Notes: generated by a model not told the origin, from the sequence alone. A stretch of 64,000 nucleotides of DNA from Micromonospora acroterricola (GCF_003172955.1 NZ_QGKR01000226.1:62001-126000); one strand, 5' to 3'. Counted from the first letter of the stretch, positions 8,134 to 17,677 are shown. Made by a program: numbers and translations.

Positions 8134-8720
8134 GGCTGCTTCCCTTCTTGATGGACTATGCGGTAACGCAGGTGTGTGGCGTTGCGGCCTTCGAGCCGGC
8201 GGACGAGCTCCAGTTCGATGTGGCCGTGCCCGGTTGGCTCGAACAGCCGCCGTCCGTCACCCAGCAGTACGGGGACGAGGTGCAGTTCGAGTTCGTCGAG
8301 CTGGTCGGCTGCCAGCAACGCCTGCGCCGCACTCGCGCCGTGGACCATCACGGCTCGATCTCCCGCTGCTTCTCGGGCCTCGGTGGCACACGCGTTGACG
8401 TCGGTGTAGTACTTCGCGCTGCCCGGTAGCTCGTCGGCCGGGTCGATGTGGTGTGTGAGCACGTGGATCGGCACTCCGTCGTGGTGGTTGCCCTGCCATC
8501 GACCGGCCAGCTCGAACGTGCGGCGTCCGGATATCACGGCCCCGGTCAACATGGCCTCGGCGTACACCTGCCCGTTGATCCCTTCGGACATCCGGTCGTC
8601 GAGCCAGTTGAACAGCCGTCCTCCGTTGCGGCCGAGTTCCTGGCCCGGCCGGTCGTCCGGCCCGGCGATGTACCCGTCGACCGACATGGACATGTAAAGC
8701 CGGAGTGGTGTCCTACCCAT
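8130..8720 (-). CDS. Dihydrofolate reductase family (RibD C-terminal domain) protein
   Basis: 196 residues. The N-terminus LRLYMSMSVDGYIAGPDDRP is the NADPH-binding start typical of the RibD-C/DHFR-like superfamily; GAVISGRRTFELAGRW and a C-terminal LDELELHLVPVLLGDGRRLF are also diagnostic. These proteins are usually NADPH-dependent reductases of unknown substrate, not true DHFR. The ATG at 8720 has GGAAGGGG a few bases upstream, which excludes a longer in-frame start at 8783. It lies 2 bases after the VOC gene and overlaps yceI-like translation. Confidence 0.85.
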   Translation of the reverse strand: MGRTPLRLYMSMSVDGYIAGPDDRPGQELGRNGGRLFNWLDDRMSEGINGQVYAEAMLTGAVISGRRTFELAGRWQGNHHDGVPIHVLTHHIDPADELPGSAKYYTDVNACATEAREAAGDRAVMVHGASAAQALLAADQLDELELHLVPVLLGDGRRLFEPTGHGHIELELVRRLEGRNATHLRYRIVHQEGKQP

Positions 8721-8722
8721 CG

Positions 8723-9139
8723 TCAATCCCCTTCCTTTGGCCAGTCGGCGGCGGTGATGCCGTCGGTGTGGCCTGCGGGCCACTGGACGAGTTCGATCCG
8801 GCGACCGTCCGGGTCGGCGATGAACGTCGTCTTCAGGCCATCATCGCTTTCCTGCCCCGGGGCGACCGGCTCGATCCCGTGGTCGGCCAGCACGTCGAGC
8901 GTGTCGGCCATCGACTCGACCTGCACGACGAAGTGACTTACGTCGGTGCCACGGTCGACCGGGTTGCCGTCGTGAACCAGCTCGACGGTGACGAACTCAT
9001 CGTCGGGGAGCTTGAGCATGATCAGATGCCCGATCGACGTCTCGGGCACGCTACCGACGACCTCGTAGCCGATAGCTGTGTAGAACGCCAGCGACCGCCC
9101 GAGATTGGTCACCCGTAATCCGACGTGCAACGTTCTCAT
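8723..9139 (-). CDS. VOC (glyoxalase/bleomycin-resistance) family protein
   Basis: 138 residues, a single glyoxalase-fold unit: MRTLHVGLRVTNLGRSLAFY at the N-terminus, IGHLIMLKLPDDEFVTVELV in the first betaalphabetabetabeta module and SHFVVQVESM plus DPDGRRIELVQW in the second. His in HVGL, Glu in VELV, His in SHFV and Glu in IELV are in the metal-binding positions of the family. A GGAGGT site before 9139 fixes the start and excludes in-frame starts upstream. First gene of the VOC/DHFR-like/YceI operon; a lactoylglutathione-type or antibiotic-binding role cannot be decided. Confidence 0.85.
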   Translation of the reverse strand: MRTLHVGLRVTNLGRSLAFYTAIGYEVVGSVPETSIGHLIMLKLPDDEFVTVELVHDGNPVDRGTDVSHFVVQVESMADTLDVLADHGIEPVAPGQESDDGLKTTFIADPDGRRIELVQWPAGHTDGITAADWPKEGD

Positions 9140-9229
9140 CCCAGTACCTCCATTGCGTGCATCGATCATGCTGCGACCTGGGTTCTCGCGGCTATCCCAC
9201 ATTTCTGGGGGGTTGGGCTAGGTTGAGGC
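9140..9229. promoter_or_regulatory. Divergent promoter region between the VOC operon and a LuxR regulator
   Basis: A 90-base spacer between divergent starts. It must hold both promoters, and probably the operator for the LuxR-type protein, but I cannot place convincing -35/-10 hexamers. Confidence 0.4.
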
Positions 9230-10381
9230 ATGGCCACCGCCCAGCCAGTGCGCGACCGGCTCCGTGACACCATCTCGCGGCTGGTCCACCGCGGGCTTGG
9301 TGTGGAGGACTACTGGCGCGCGGTGAGCGATGCGCTGGATGGCGCGGTGCCGTCGGAGGGCTCCTGCCTGATGACGATGGACCCGGCCACCCTGCTGCCG
9401 ACCGCGGAGTTCGTCGAGAACGGGATGCCCGCGCACGCGATCAGCCGGCTCGTTGAGATCGAGTTACGCGAACCCGACTACACCAAGTGGGTCGACATGG
9501 CGCGAGCGGGCAGAACCGCAGCGAGCCTCAGCGACGCCACAGCGGGCGAGCTCGACCTCAGCCGGCGTCACCGGGAGGTCCGACGCCCCGGGGGCTACTC
9601 CGACGAACTCCGAGTCGTCCTGTCCAGCAGCACCGGCACTTGGGGCGCGCTCACCGTGTTCCGCGAAGAGGATCGCCCGTACTTCTCGCCCTCTGAGGTA
9701 CGGCTCGTCACATCGCTGACCGGTTTGATCTCGGAGGGGCTGCGCCGGTCGCTGCTACTGGACGACGCCTGCGCCGACCGCCACGACACCGGAATGCTCG
9801 TCCTGGATCCCGATGACGGCGTCGACCTCGCCAATCAGGTGGCCGAGAAATGGATCGACGAACTTGGCATCGGCACAAGAGCAGGCACAACGCTCCCACT
9901 GGTGATCCGTGCGGTCGCCAGACAGGCCCGTGCCATCGGCGGCCGGGGGGAGGGGCAAGGGGACGAAGCGAGCACGAGACTAGCCAGAGCGCGCGTGCGC
10001 ACCAGGGCAGGGCGTTGGGTGATAGTCCGGGCATCGCTATTGGGTGAGGGCACGACGGCACCGGTCGCGGTCCTGCTCGAAGCAGCTCGCCCGGCGGAGA
10101 TGGCACCATTGCTGGCCGACGTGTACGGCCTCACCCCCCAGGAGCGACGGGTCACCGAATGTGTCGCACAAGGCCTGCCGACCAGAGAGATCGCCAACCA
10201 GCTTCGGATGTCGACCTACACCGTCCAGGACCATCTGAAATCGATCTTCTCTAAGACTGGCACCGGCACCCGCGGCGACCTCGTCGCCCGCCTGTTCTTC
10301 GATCAGCGTGCCATGCAACTAACAGCTCCGCCGGCAATTCCAGACCAGTTGCGCGGCGTTTCGGTAACGGCACGTCTCTAA
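9230..10381 (+). CDS. LuxR-type transcriptional regulator with N-terminal GAF-like sensor region
   Basis: 383 residues. The C-terminus (about 300-365) is a LuxR HTH: LTPQERRVTECVAQGLPTRE followed by IANQLRMSTYTVQDHLKSIF. Residues 1-280 have the alternating helix/strand pattern of a GAF/PAS sensor (GALTVFREEDRPYFSPSEV, LTGLISEGLRRS) but no response-regulator phosphoacceptor domain. It is divergent from the VOC operon over a 90-base spacer and likely regulates it in response to a small ligand. The ATG at 9230 has only a weak GAGG site nearby. Confidence 0.8.
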   Translation: MATAQPVRDRLRDTISRLVHRGLGVEDYWRAVSDALDGAVPSEGSCLMTMDPATLLPTAEFVENGMPAHAISRLVEIELREPDYTKWVDMARAGRTAASLSDATAGELDLSRRHREVRRPGGYSDELRVVLSSSTGTWGALTVFREEDRPYFSPSEVRLVTSLTGLISEGLRRSLLLDDACADRHDTGMLVLDPDDGVDLANQVAEKWIDELGIGTRAGTTLPLVIRAVARQARAIGGRGEGQGDEASTRLARARVRTRAGRWVIVRASLLGEGTTAPVAVLLEAARPAEMAPLLADVYGLTPQERRVTECVAQGLPTREIANQLRMSTYTVQDHLKSIFSKTGTGTRGDLVARLFFDQRAMQLTAPPAIPDQLRGVSVTARL

Positions 10382-10388
10382 CGTCTTG

Positions 10389-10640
10389 TCATGCCGCTGA
10401 CAGGGCGTGGCTGCAGGTCGTGCGTCCGAGTGGCAATCTCAGACAATGGCAAGGAGTACCCCCTGGTCCTGGGCGGCGGCTGAGCGGTAGAAGCGGCAGA
10501 GGTCGGCGAAGGCGCGCGAGGAAGCTGTCGAAGTCGTCGACGCCGCGAACCCACCCATCCGGGTAAATGCCGGCGGCCGCTAGAGCGTCTGCGTCGAAGC
10601 GGGCGCGCCGGAACCGGCCGCTCAGGCCCGGAGTGGTCAC
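10389..10640 (-). CDS. Small hypothetical protein, possible fragment
   Basis: An 83-codon reading with a GTG start. The first half (ARFDADALAAAGIYPDGWVR then GVDDFDSFLARL) looks protein-like, but the second half is Pro/Arg/Cys-rich and looks random. I recognise no family. It may be the degraded start of a gene in the 350-base gap between the LuxR regulator and the esterase. Nothing else in that gap stands out. Confidence 0.25.
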   Translation of the reverse strand: MTTPGLSGRFRRARFDADALAAAGIYPDGWVRGVDDFDSFLARLRRPLPLLPLSRRPGPGGTPCHCLRLPLGRTTCSHALSAA

Positions 10641-10738
10641 GACGATTCGGGCAGTCCCGGCGCCACGTGGCGGGCCTGACGAGACCTGAATGGGGCGCTG
10701 ACCGCCGCGCGAGAGTCAGCGTATGCGGACACGGCGGA

Positions 10739-12004
10739 TCACCGACGACGGCGGGCCATCCACTGCCAGATGTGGGTGCCGTTGCGGCTCGGGTCGTTGC
10801 GGGCCACGTAGATCCAGGACCAGTGACCGGGGAACTGGTAGCCGTTCCAGACGACATGGTCGTACAGGGTGATCAGTGATCCCGGGATGAGGTCGTGGGC
10901 GTGGATCGTGTTGGTCTCGGGTGGCACGGTGTCGTCGTCGCGCGAGGTGACCAGCCAGGTTGGCGTGTGAATCTTCGCCAGCTCCGCGTCGGTGATCAGC
11001 GGCGGGCCCTCCCCGCCGAGCGGCTCGATAACGCCGCAGATCGGTACCGACGCGGCGAACAGGTCGGGATAAGCAACGGTCATCTCCAGGGACATGTAGC
11101 CGCCGTTGCTGCAACCGGCCACGTAGATCCGGTCGGGGTCCACACGCTTGCGGCGTACGAGGTCCTGGACGATCTCGCGGATCAGCGGGGCGAACCGGGG
11201 GCCGTCCTCCATCCAGTAGGAGGTGCTCTGCGGGGCGACGACGTACGCGCCGGAGAAGATCCGTTGAGCCTCCGGGGTGGCGAAGCCCAGCGCGCCGCGG
11301 TTGGCGCGCAGCGTGGTCTCGTTGTCGTAGTAGTCGTCGGGCAGTGAGGCACCCTCGCCGCCGCCGTGCAGCCAGAGGATCAGCGGCAGCCGACCGTGGC
11401 GGGGCGAACGCTCCGGGGAGTACAACCGGTACTTCAGGCCCGAGCCCGAGACGTGGTGGGTGAAGGCGTCCACCTCGGGGTTCGACAGCCGCCCCTGCAC
11501 GAAGCGCGTGATGGTGACCGGCGGGCCGTGGCGCCGGGCGAGCGGGGTGTTCTGCCTGATGGTGTAGACGAGGTCCAGCCGGACGTTGCGGCCCCTGCTC
11601 ACGATGTAGCCGAGGGTGCCACCGCCGAGTTGACCTTCGGCGTGGCTCAGCTCCAGGACGATGTTTCCGTGCCGGTCGAGCCGGGCCGCGGTCACCGTGC
11701 GGTCCAGGTCGTACTCGCTGAAGATCAGATCGCCGGGAGCGATCGGGATCGGGCTGGTGGCCTTGGCATGCACGGTGAACGTGCCGGGGGTGAGCCCGGC
11801 GGTGTCGATCGGCCCGAGCCGGCTGGTGTCGAGGGTGACCGAGGTGACCTGCTCACCGCCGTCGAGCGTTCTCGCGTCGAGGGTGAAGCTCACGCTGGTG
11901 GGGTGGTGGCCACCGGCGTGGGCGGCGGGGCCGGGCAGCGCCAGGCCGATGGCGGCACCGGCGCCACCGGCCAGGACGCTGCGGCGAGTGACAGACGTGG
12001 ACAT
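10739..12004 (-). CDS. Tat-exported alpha/beta-hydrolase (PHB-depolymerase/feruloyl-esterase-like)
   Basis: 421 residues. The N-terminus has a twin-arginine signal (TRRSVLAGG, then a hydrophobic stretch and a cut near PAAHA at residue 30). Residues about 35-180 form an Ig-like or beta-rich domain; residues 190-421 are the hydrolase with the oxyanion motif LWLHGGGEG and the nucleophile elbow GCSNGG (Ser about 299). The acid is likely in SRDDDTVP near residue 365 and the catalytic His close to the end. This architecture occurs in secreted prolyl-oligopeptidase-like/PHB-depolymerase-like esterases. It is transcribed divergently from the acylase gene. Confidence 0.8.
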   Translation of the reverse strand: MSTSVTRRSVLAGGAGAAIGLALPGPAAHAGGHHPTSVSFTLDARTLDGGEQVTSVTLDTSRLGPIDTAGLTPGTFTVHAKATSPIPIAPGDLIFSEYDLDRTVTAARLDRHGNIVLELSHAEGQLGGGTLGYIVSRGRNVRLDLVYTIRQNTPLARRHGPPVTITRFVQGRLSNPEVDAFTHHVSGSGLKYRLYSPERSPRHGRLPLILWLHGGGEGASLPDDYYDNETTLRANRGALGFATPEAQRIFSGAYVVAPQSTSYWMEDGPRFAPLIREIVQDLVRRKRVDPDRIYVAGCSNGGYMSLEMTVAYPDLFAASVPICGVIEPLGGEGPPLITDAELAKIHTPTWLVTSRDDDTVPPETNTIHAHDLIPGSLITLYDHVVWNGYQFPGHWSWIYVARNDPSRNGTHIWQWMARRRR

Positions 12005-12471
12005 GCGAGCCCCCGTACCTTGCGATGTAGATGTTCATCGATGACCTTCAACCTAGCGCCGCAGAGATCCGCGGGCAAGCGGTGCCGCCAGGGGTGATCA
12101 GTGCGCCCGAGGTTGTCATATCCGCCCATCAAATCGGGATGGGCGACTTGCTTCGGCATGCGCGAGGCCAGCCATCAATACGTCATCGACGACGCTGGAC
12201 ACGACCGAGCCGCGATCGCCTCGGAAACCTGCAGGGTGACCGAGCCACCCACCGTTCCCGTTCCCGATGCGAAAGACGGCGAAACGTCGGCATTGGCGCG
12301 TGGTGAACGACGGGTATCCCGGACGGCGGTCCTGCGTCGATCATTGCCCAGAGATAGACATGAGTCACTCTCACCTTCGGGTGGAACGCCCGGGCGCGGA
12401 GGGCGAGACGTCGGCACCGGAAGCCGGGCGTGACCGAACAAAGCCCGACTCCGCGTCCCCGGAGGATCGCC
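12005..12471. promoter_or_regulatory. Divergent intergenic region between esterase and acylase
   Basis: 467 bases without a supported gene. It should carry promoters for both secreted hydrolases. A GGAGG ribosome-binding site lies about 8 bases before the acylase ATG at 12472. I found no long palindrome or repeat. Confidence 0.4.
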
Positions 12472-15400
12472 ATGCCCCGTCCCGCTCTCCGTACCCGGCT
12501 CGCGGCGCTCACCGCCGCCGCCCTGACCGCGAGCGTCCTGACGGTGACCCCGCCGTCACCGGCGCTGGCCGCCAGCACGTTCGCCGCCAACGACTACTGC
12601 CTCGGCCAGTGCGCCGACATCCTGCCCCCCGGCCAGAACGGCAACGCCACGCTGGTCGCCATCCTGGCGCACCAGGCGCTCGGCACCCGCCCGGCGCACT
12701 CCAGCGACCAGCTCGACGAGTACGCGAACCTGGTCTACAACTACGCCGGGCTGACCGACGAGCAGATCGCCCACTTCTACAACGACGCCTCGTTCGGCGT
12801 CCCGGCCGCGCAGGTCGAGAGCACCGTCTCGCCGCGCGCGGACGTCACCATCGTGCGCGACAAGGCCACCGGCGTCCCGCACGTCACCGGCACCACCCGC
12901 GCCGGCACGATGTTCGGCGCCGGCTACGCCGGGGCCCAGGACCGGCTCTGGGTGATGGACCTGCTGCGGCACGCCGGTCGCGGCACGCTCACCTCGTTCG
13001 CCGGCGGCGCGCCGGGCAACCGTGAGCTGGAGCAGAGCATCTGGGCAAACTCGCCCTACTCCGAGGCAGACCTGCAGGCCCAGGTGGACGCGCTGCGCCT
13101 CAAGGGCACCCGGGGCCAGCAGCTCTACACCGACGTGGTCGACTACATCGCCGGCATCAACGCCTACATCGACACGTCGATCGCCGAGGACAACTACCCG
13201 GGTGAGTACGTGCTCGCGGGCGCCGGCAAGCCGAAGCACTTCACCATGACCGACCTCATCGCCACCGCCGGCGTCGTCGGCGGGCTCTTCGGCGGGGGCG
13301 GCGGCAGCGAGATCCAGTCCGCGCTGGTCCGGGTGGCCGCCCGCGCCAAGTACGGCGCCACCGAGGGCGACCGGGTCTGGGCGGCGTTCCGCTCGCAGAA
13401 CGACCCGGAGACCGTGCTCACCCTGCACGACGGGCAGAGCTTCCCGTACGGGGCGACGCCGCCGGGCGCGACCAGCGCGGTGCTCCCCGACGCTGGCTCG
13501 GTGCTCGCCGAGCCCCTCGCCTACGACGCCAGCGGCGGGGCCGCCGCCCGCACCGGCGCCAGCACCGCCACCCAGGGGCTGCTCGGCGGCCTGGCCAACC
13601 TGCGCGCGCACGGCATGTCCAACGCGGTCGTGGTCTCCGGACGGCACACCACCACCGGCAACCCGATCGCCGTGTTCGGGCCGCAGACCGGCTACTTCGC
13701 GCCGCAGTTGCTGATGCTCCAGGAACTCCAGGGGCCGGGGATCAGCGCTCGCGGCGCGGCGTTCGCCGGGCTGAACCTCTACGTGCTGCTCGGCCGGGGC
13801 CAGGACTACGCGTGGAGCGCGACCTCCGCCTCCCAGGACCTCACCGATACGTACGCGGTGCCGCTGTGCACCACCGACGGCAGCGCCCCGACGCTGCACA
13901 CCAACCGCTACCTCTACCACGGGCAGTGCCTCGCCATGGAGGCGCTGGAGCAGCGCAACTCCTGGTCGCCAACGCTGGCCGACTCCACCCCGGCCGGCTC
14001 GTACACGCTGCGGGCGCTGCGCACCAAGTACGGGCTGGTGGCCTACCGGGGCCTGGTGAACGGGCAGCCGACCGCGTTCACCAAGCTGCGCTCGACCTAC
14101 CGGCACGAGGCTGACTCGGCGATCGGCTTCCAGGCCTACAACGACCCGTCCGCGATGGGCAGTGCCGCGGCCTTCCAGGCGTCCGCGACCAACGTCGGGT
14201 ACGCGTTCAACTGGTTCTACGTCAACTCGACCGAGGCGGCGTACTTCAACTCCGGCTCGAACCCGGTCCGTCCGCCCACCGCCGACCCGAACCTACCCAC
14301 AAGGGCCGATCCGGCGTACGAGTGGGCCGGCTGGAACCCGGACACCAACGACGCCACCTACACCCCGGCGTTAGCGCATCCGCAGTCGGTCAACCAGGAC
14401 TACTACATCAGCTGGAACAACAAGCAGGCGCGGGACTTCGGGGCCGCGGACGGCAACTTCAGCTTCGGCTCCGTACACCGGGGTCAGCTGCTCGACGGCC
14501 CGGTGCGCGCCGCGATCGCCCAGCGCAAGCTCGGCCGCGCCGACGTCGTCAAGATTATGGCGGACGCGGCGGTGACCGACCTGCGCGGCCAGCAGGTTCT
14601 CGGCGACCTGCTGCGGGTGCTGGACAGCACGCCGGTCACGGATCCGGCGCTGGCCGACGCGGTGGGCAAGCTGCGTGCCTGGCAGCAGGCCGGGGCCCGC
14701 CGTGTGGAGACGTCCCCCGGCTCCAAGGTCTACCAGCACGCCGACGCCATCCGGATCTTCGACGCCTGGTGGCCGCTGCTGGCCTCGGCGCAGTTCCGCC
14801 CCGGCCTCGGGCCGGACCTTTACGCCGCGCTGGTCGACGCCATCGAGGTGAACGAGGCGCCGTCGGGCGGCCAGAACGGGGGACGCGACGGCGCCGCGAG
14901 CTGGGCGTTGCAGGGGCAGGCGCACAAGGGCTCGTCGTTCCAGTACGGCTGGTGGGGCTACGTCGACAAGGACCTGCGCACCGTGCTCGGCGACCCGGTG
15001 GCCGGTGGGCTGGGCCGCGCGTACTGCGGCGACGGCAACCTCGGCGCGTGCCGGCAGTCCCTGCTCGACACGCTCGGCCAGGCCGCCGCGGTGCCGGCCA
15101 CCACGGTCTACCCCGGAGACAAGTCCTGCGGGGCCGGCGACCAGTGGTGCGCCGACTCGATCGCCCAATCCGGGCTCGGCGGCATCACCCATCCGCTGAT
15201 CGCCTGGCAGAACCGCCCCACCTACCAGCAGGTCGTCTCATTCCCGGCGCGTCGGGGCGACGACGTCACCAACCTGGCGCAGGGTCGTCCGACCACCGCG
15301 TCGAGCACCCAGTTCCTGACCAGCTACACCCCGGACAAGGCGGTCGACGGCAGTCTCGGCAGCCGGTGGGCCAGCAGTTACAACGACAACCAGTGGATCC

Positions 15401-15657
15401 GGGTCGACCTCGGCGCGGCCCGGAGCGTCAGCCGGGTGGTGCTGCGCTGGGAGGCCGCGTACGGCACCTCGTACCGGGTCGAGGTCTCCGGCGACGGCAG
15501 TTCCTGGACGCCGGTGTTCACCACCACTACCGGCAACGGCGGCGTCGACAACGCCACCTTCGCCCCGGTCACCGCCCGCTACGTGCGGGTGTACGGGGTC
15601 AAGCGGGCCACCTCGTACGGGTTCTCGCTCTACGAATTCGAGCTGTACGGAAAGTGA
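12472..15657 (+). CDS. Secreted penicillin-acylase family protein with C-terminal F5/8 type C (discoidin) domain
   Basis: 1,061 residues. A Sec signal peptide (about 1-33, ending ALAAS) is followed by the Ntn-hydrolase acylase precursor: small-subunit motif FGAGYAGAQDRLWVMDLLRH, then a spacer, then the predicted nucleophile Ser383 in HGMSNAVVVSG, the usual autocleavage site before SNxW/SNxV. Downstream are GLNLYVLLGRGQDYAWSATS and a C-terminal discoidin-like carbohydrate-binding module (about 935-1061, TASSTQFLTSYTPDKAVDGS to FSLYEFELYG). The residue before Ser is Met rather than the usual Gly. Relatives hydrolyse acyl-homoserine lactones, penicillins or N-acyl lipids; the substrate here is unknown. 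A GGAGG site fixes the start at 12472. Confidence 0.88.
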   Translation: MPRPALRTRLAALTAAALTASVLTVTPPSPALAASTFAANDYCLGQCADILPPGQNGNATLVAILAHQALGTRPAHSSDQLDEYANLVYNYAGLTDEQIAHFYNDASFGVPAAQVESTVSPRADVTIVRDKATGVPHVTGTTRAGTMFGAGYAGAQDRLWVMDLLRHAGRGTLTSFAGGAPGNRELEQSIWANSPYSEADLQAQVDALRLKGTRGQQLYTDVVDYIAGINAYIDTSIAEDNYPGEYVLAGAGKPKHFTMTDLIATAGVVGGLFGGGGGSEIQSALVRVAARAKYGATEGDRVWAAFRSQNDPETVLTLHDGQSFPYGATPPGATSAVLPDAGSVLAEPLAYDASGGAAARTGASTATQGLLGGLANLRAHGMSNAVVVSGRHTTTGNPIAVFGPQTGYFAPQLLMLQELQGPGISARGAAFAGLNLYVLLGRGQDYAWSATSASQDLTDTYAVPLCTTDGSAPTLHTNRYLYHGQCLAMEALEQRNSWSPTLADSTPAGSYTLRALRTKYGLVAYRGLVNGQPTAFTKLRSTYRHEADSAIGFQAYNDPSAMGSAAAFQASATNVGYAFNWFYVNSTEAAYFNSGSNPVRPPTADPNLPTRADPAYEWAGWNPDTNDATYTPALAHPQSVNQDYYISWNNKQARDFGAADGNFSFGSVHRGQLLDGPVRAAIAQRKLGRADVVKIMADAAVTDLRGQQVLGDLLRVLDSTPVTDPALADAVGKLRAWQQAGARRVETSPGSKVYQHADAIRIFDAWWPLLASAQFRPGLGPDLYAALVDAIEVNEAPSGGQNGGRDGAASWALQGQAHKGSSFQYGWWGYVDKDLRTVLGDPVAGGLGRAYCGDGNLGACRQSLLDTLGQAAAVPATTVYPGDKSCGAGDQWCADSIAQSGLGGITHPLIAWQNRPTYQQVVSFPARRGDDVTNLAQGRPTTASSTQFLTSYTPDKAVDGSLGSRWASSYNDNQWIRVDLGAARSVSRVVLRWEAAYGTSYRVEVSGDGSSWTPVFTTTTGNGGVDNATFAPVTARYVRVYGVKRATSYGFSLYEFELYGK

Positions 15658-15735
15658 CCTTGCCCGGAGGGGTTGGCGGGAATCACTCGCCAGCCCCTCC
15701 GATGCGCGGTGCGTCGCGGCCGAGGCGGGGCCCAG

Positions 15736-16392
15736 TTAACGGGTCGGCTCCTCGGACGGCTGTACGAGGAACGATTTGATGTGTTCCAGCGCCATGTCCA
15801 ATGCGACTTCCATGGGTGCGACGTCGTGCGCGGCGTTTGCCAGCAGGTAGCCGCCCTGCAAAGCGGCCATCAATCCCGTGGCCAACTTCTCCGGGTCGGC
15901 ATCCTGGCGCAGTAGCCCGCCGTCGCGCATCCGGTGCAGGCCATCACTGATCAGCCTTTCCCATGCCGCGAACGTCTCCGACAGGGCAGATCGAGCCTGC
16001 TCATCCTGATCAGACAGTTCGAGAGTCATCGACCCGAGGCCGCACCCGTATTTGCCGTTGTTCAGCGAGTTGGCCTGGACCAGAGCGTTACGCCACCGGA
16101 CGAGTCCTGAGAACGATCTCAGTCGTTCGAGCCCTGCGCGTTCACGCTGAAGCACAAGCGCGCCTCGATATCTGACCAAGGCGCGCACGAGTTCCTGCTT
16201 GTCGGCGAAGTGGTGGTAGAGCTGAGACTTGCTCGTCTGGCTTGCCTCGCGGATGTCGTCAAGGGTCGTCGCGTTCACTCCGCGCACGAGCATCAGCCGG
16301 TTCGCTGCCTCGAGGATCCGGTCTCGCGTTGCGATGCCCCGTTGACTGATCCTCCGCCTATTCGTCGGCGCAGCCACCTGCTCCTCGCTCAT
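15736..16392 (-). CDS. TetR family transcriptional regulator
   Basis: 218 residues. The N-terminal HTH (about 20-65) reads TRDRILEAANRLMLVRGVNA followed by TTLDDIREASQTSKSQLYHH, the canonical TetR pattern. The C-terminal ligand domain contains a KYGCGLGSM motif characteristic of the TetR C-terminal subgroup found near oxidoreductase genes. It is convergent with the acylase gene and may control the nearby msrA or MDR genes, but no operator was matched. Confidence 0.85.
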   Translation of the reverse strand: MSEEQVAAPTNRRRISQRGIATRDRILEAANRLMLVRGVNATTLDDIREASQTSKSQLYHHFADKQELVRALVRYRGALVLQRERAGLERLRSFSGLVRWRNALVQANSLNNGKYGCGLGSMTLELSDQDEQARSALSETFAAWERLISDGLHRMRDGGLLRQDADPEKLATGLMAALQGGYLLANAAHDVAPMEVALDMALEHIKSFLVQPSEEPTR

Positions 16393-16703
16393 CTGTCAAG
16401 TGTATCCAGCGCACCAGATTGTCCAGGGGGAACGGGACCTTGGAGTCCATCCGGCGTCATGGCGTTTCACGTGATTGGTTAGGACACACGTACGCGCCGT
16501 CGGATCGGTGAACGGCTACCACCATCGCTGCATCATCGTTAGTGCGAGCTTGCCTGGACCATGTGGTCCTAAGCACCCAAGTGGGCCACGCGTCGTGATC
16601 GGCCCTTCGGCGAGAGCCCGCACCCATCCGGCGGGACCACTCGTTCGGGCGGGCCACCTCGGCCCGGACCGGCGCGCGGACCCGGGTCCGCGCGCCGGAG
16701 GTG
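16393..16703. other. Intergenic region without a supported gene
   Basis: 311 bases between the TetR gene start and the msrA stop. I see no coding sequence, long hairpin or repeat that I can support. Confidence 0.4.
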
Positions 16704-17210
16704 TCAGGCCGTCGCCCGCTTCGGAAGCTTCCACCCGGGGCGGGGGAAGTGGCAGGTGTATCCGTCGGGGTAGGTCTGCAGGTAGTTCTGGTGCTCAGGC
16801 TCGGCTTCCCAGAAGTCGCCTGCCGCGGTGACCTCGGTGACGACCTTGCCGGGCCACAGACCCGAGGCGTCGACGTCGGCGATGGTGTCCTCGGCGACCC
16901 GCTTCTGCTCGTCGTTGGTGTAGAAGATCGCCGAGCGGTAGCTGATGCCGATGTCGTTACCTTGGCGGTTCTTGGTCGAAGGGTCGTGGATCTGGAAGAA
17001 GAACTCGAGCAGCGCGCGGAAGTCGGTCTTGTCGGTGTCGTAGACGACCTCGATCGACTCCGCGTGGGTGCCGTGGTTGCGGTAGGTGGCGTTCGGGACG
17101 TCGCCACCGCTGTAGCCGACGCGCGTGGACACCACGCCGGGTTGGCGGCGGAACAACTCCTCCATGCCCCAGAAACAGCCGCCGGCGAGGATTGCCTTCT
17201 CGGTGTTCAC
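16704..17210 (-). CDS. msrA: Peptide-methionine (S)-S-oxide reductase
   Basis: 168 residues. The catalytic [12 protein letters not shown] lies at the N-terminus with the nucleophile Cys at about residue 12; [22 protein letters not shown] and the C-terminal [12 protein letters not shown] are all family landmarks. A second Cys in YTCHFPRP near residue 154 may act as the resolving Cys. The GTG start at 17210 is preceded by AAGGAG 8 bases upstream, better than an in-frame start at 17243. It repairs oxidised methionine; the flanking TetR and MDR genes fit an oxidative-stress neighbourhood. Confidence 0.95.
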   Translation of the reverse strand: MNTEKAILAGGCFWGMEELFRRQPGVVSTRVGYSGGDVPNATYRNHGTHAESIEVVYDTDKTDFRALLEFFFQIHDPSTKNRQGNDIGISYRSAIFYTNDEQKRVAEDTIADVDASGLWPGKVVTEVTAAGDFWEAEPEHQNYLQTYPDGYTCHFPRPGWKLPKRATA

Positions 17211-17421
17211 GTCGTCTCCTTGTCTGTCGTCGTGCCAGCCCAACTGGACACGCAGGTGCAGACACTCTCTGGGTCGGCTATATTCCCGCAGCCTTCACCT
17301 TACCTGGACCCCGGAGTCCAGAAGGCATGTCTAGGCGGTGGCATGCGCCTGCCCCTGCTGATGAGGCAGAACTGGCACTTCCCCCTGGCCACAGCAGCAA
17401 CCACGTGACCGAATAGTGGAC

Positions 17422-17451
17422 TTGACAGACCAGTTTTACCGTAGCTAGGTT
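17422..17451 (+). promoter_or_regulatory. Putative sigma-70-type promoter for the MDR oxidoreductase
   Basis: TTGACA (17422-17427) and TAGGTT (17446-17451) separated by 18 bases. Both hexamers fit the actinomycete housekeeping consensus. Transcription would begin near 17458, giving a leader of about 220 bases before the ATG at 17678; I see no riboswitch motif in that leader. The rest of 17211-17677 holds no supported gene. Confidence 0.5.
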
Positions 17452-17677
17452 CGGGATGTCCGGCGGGGTGCCTCCGGTAGCGACGAGGTGCCCGACTTGC
17501 CCGTCGGCGTCGAGTTCGACAGACGTCCCCGCCACTCTCGGCGACATCCTCGCGCCCCAACCGCTACCGATCAGCGTGGTGTGGCACGGCGCCGAGGCTT
17601 GGCGTCGCCAATGCTGGGAAACGGAAATGTGCTCCTCGTGCCAGTGCAGACGAGGGCTGGATACAAGGAGGTATCTG

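Noticed and set aside
17211..17677. Possible small gene or regulator between msrA and the MDR gene
   Set aside because: Frames on both strands lack family motifs; only a promoter is supportable.
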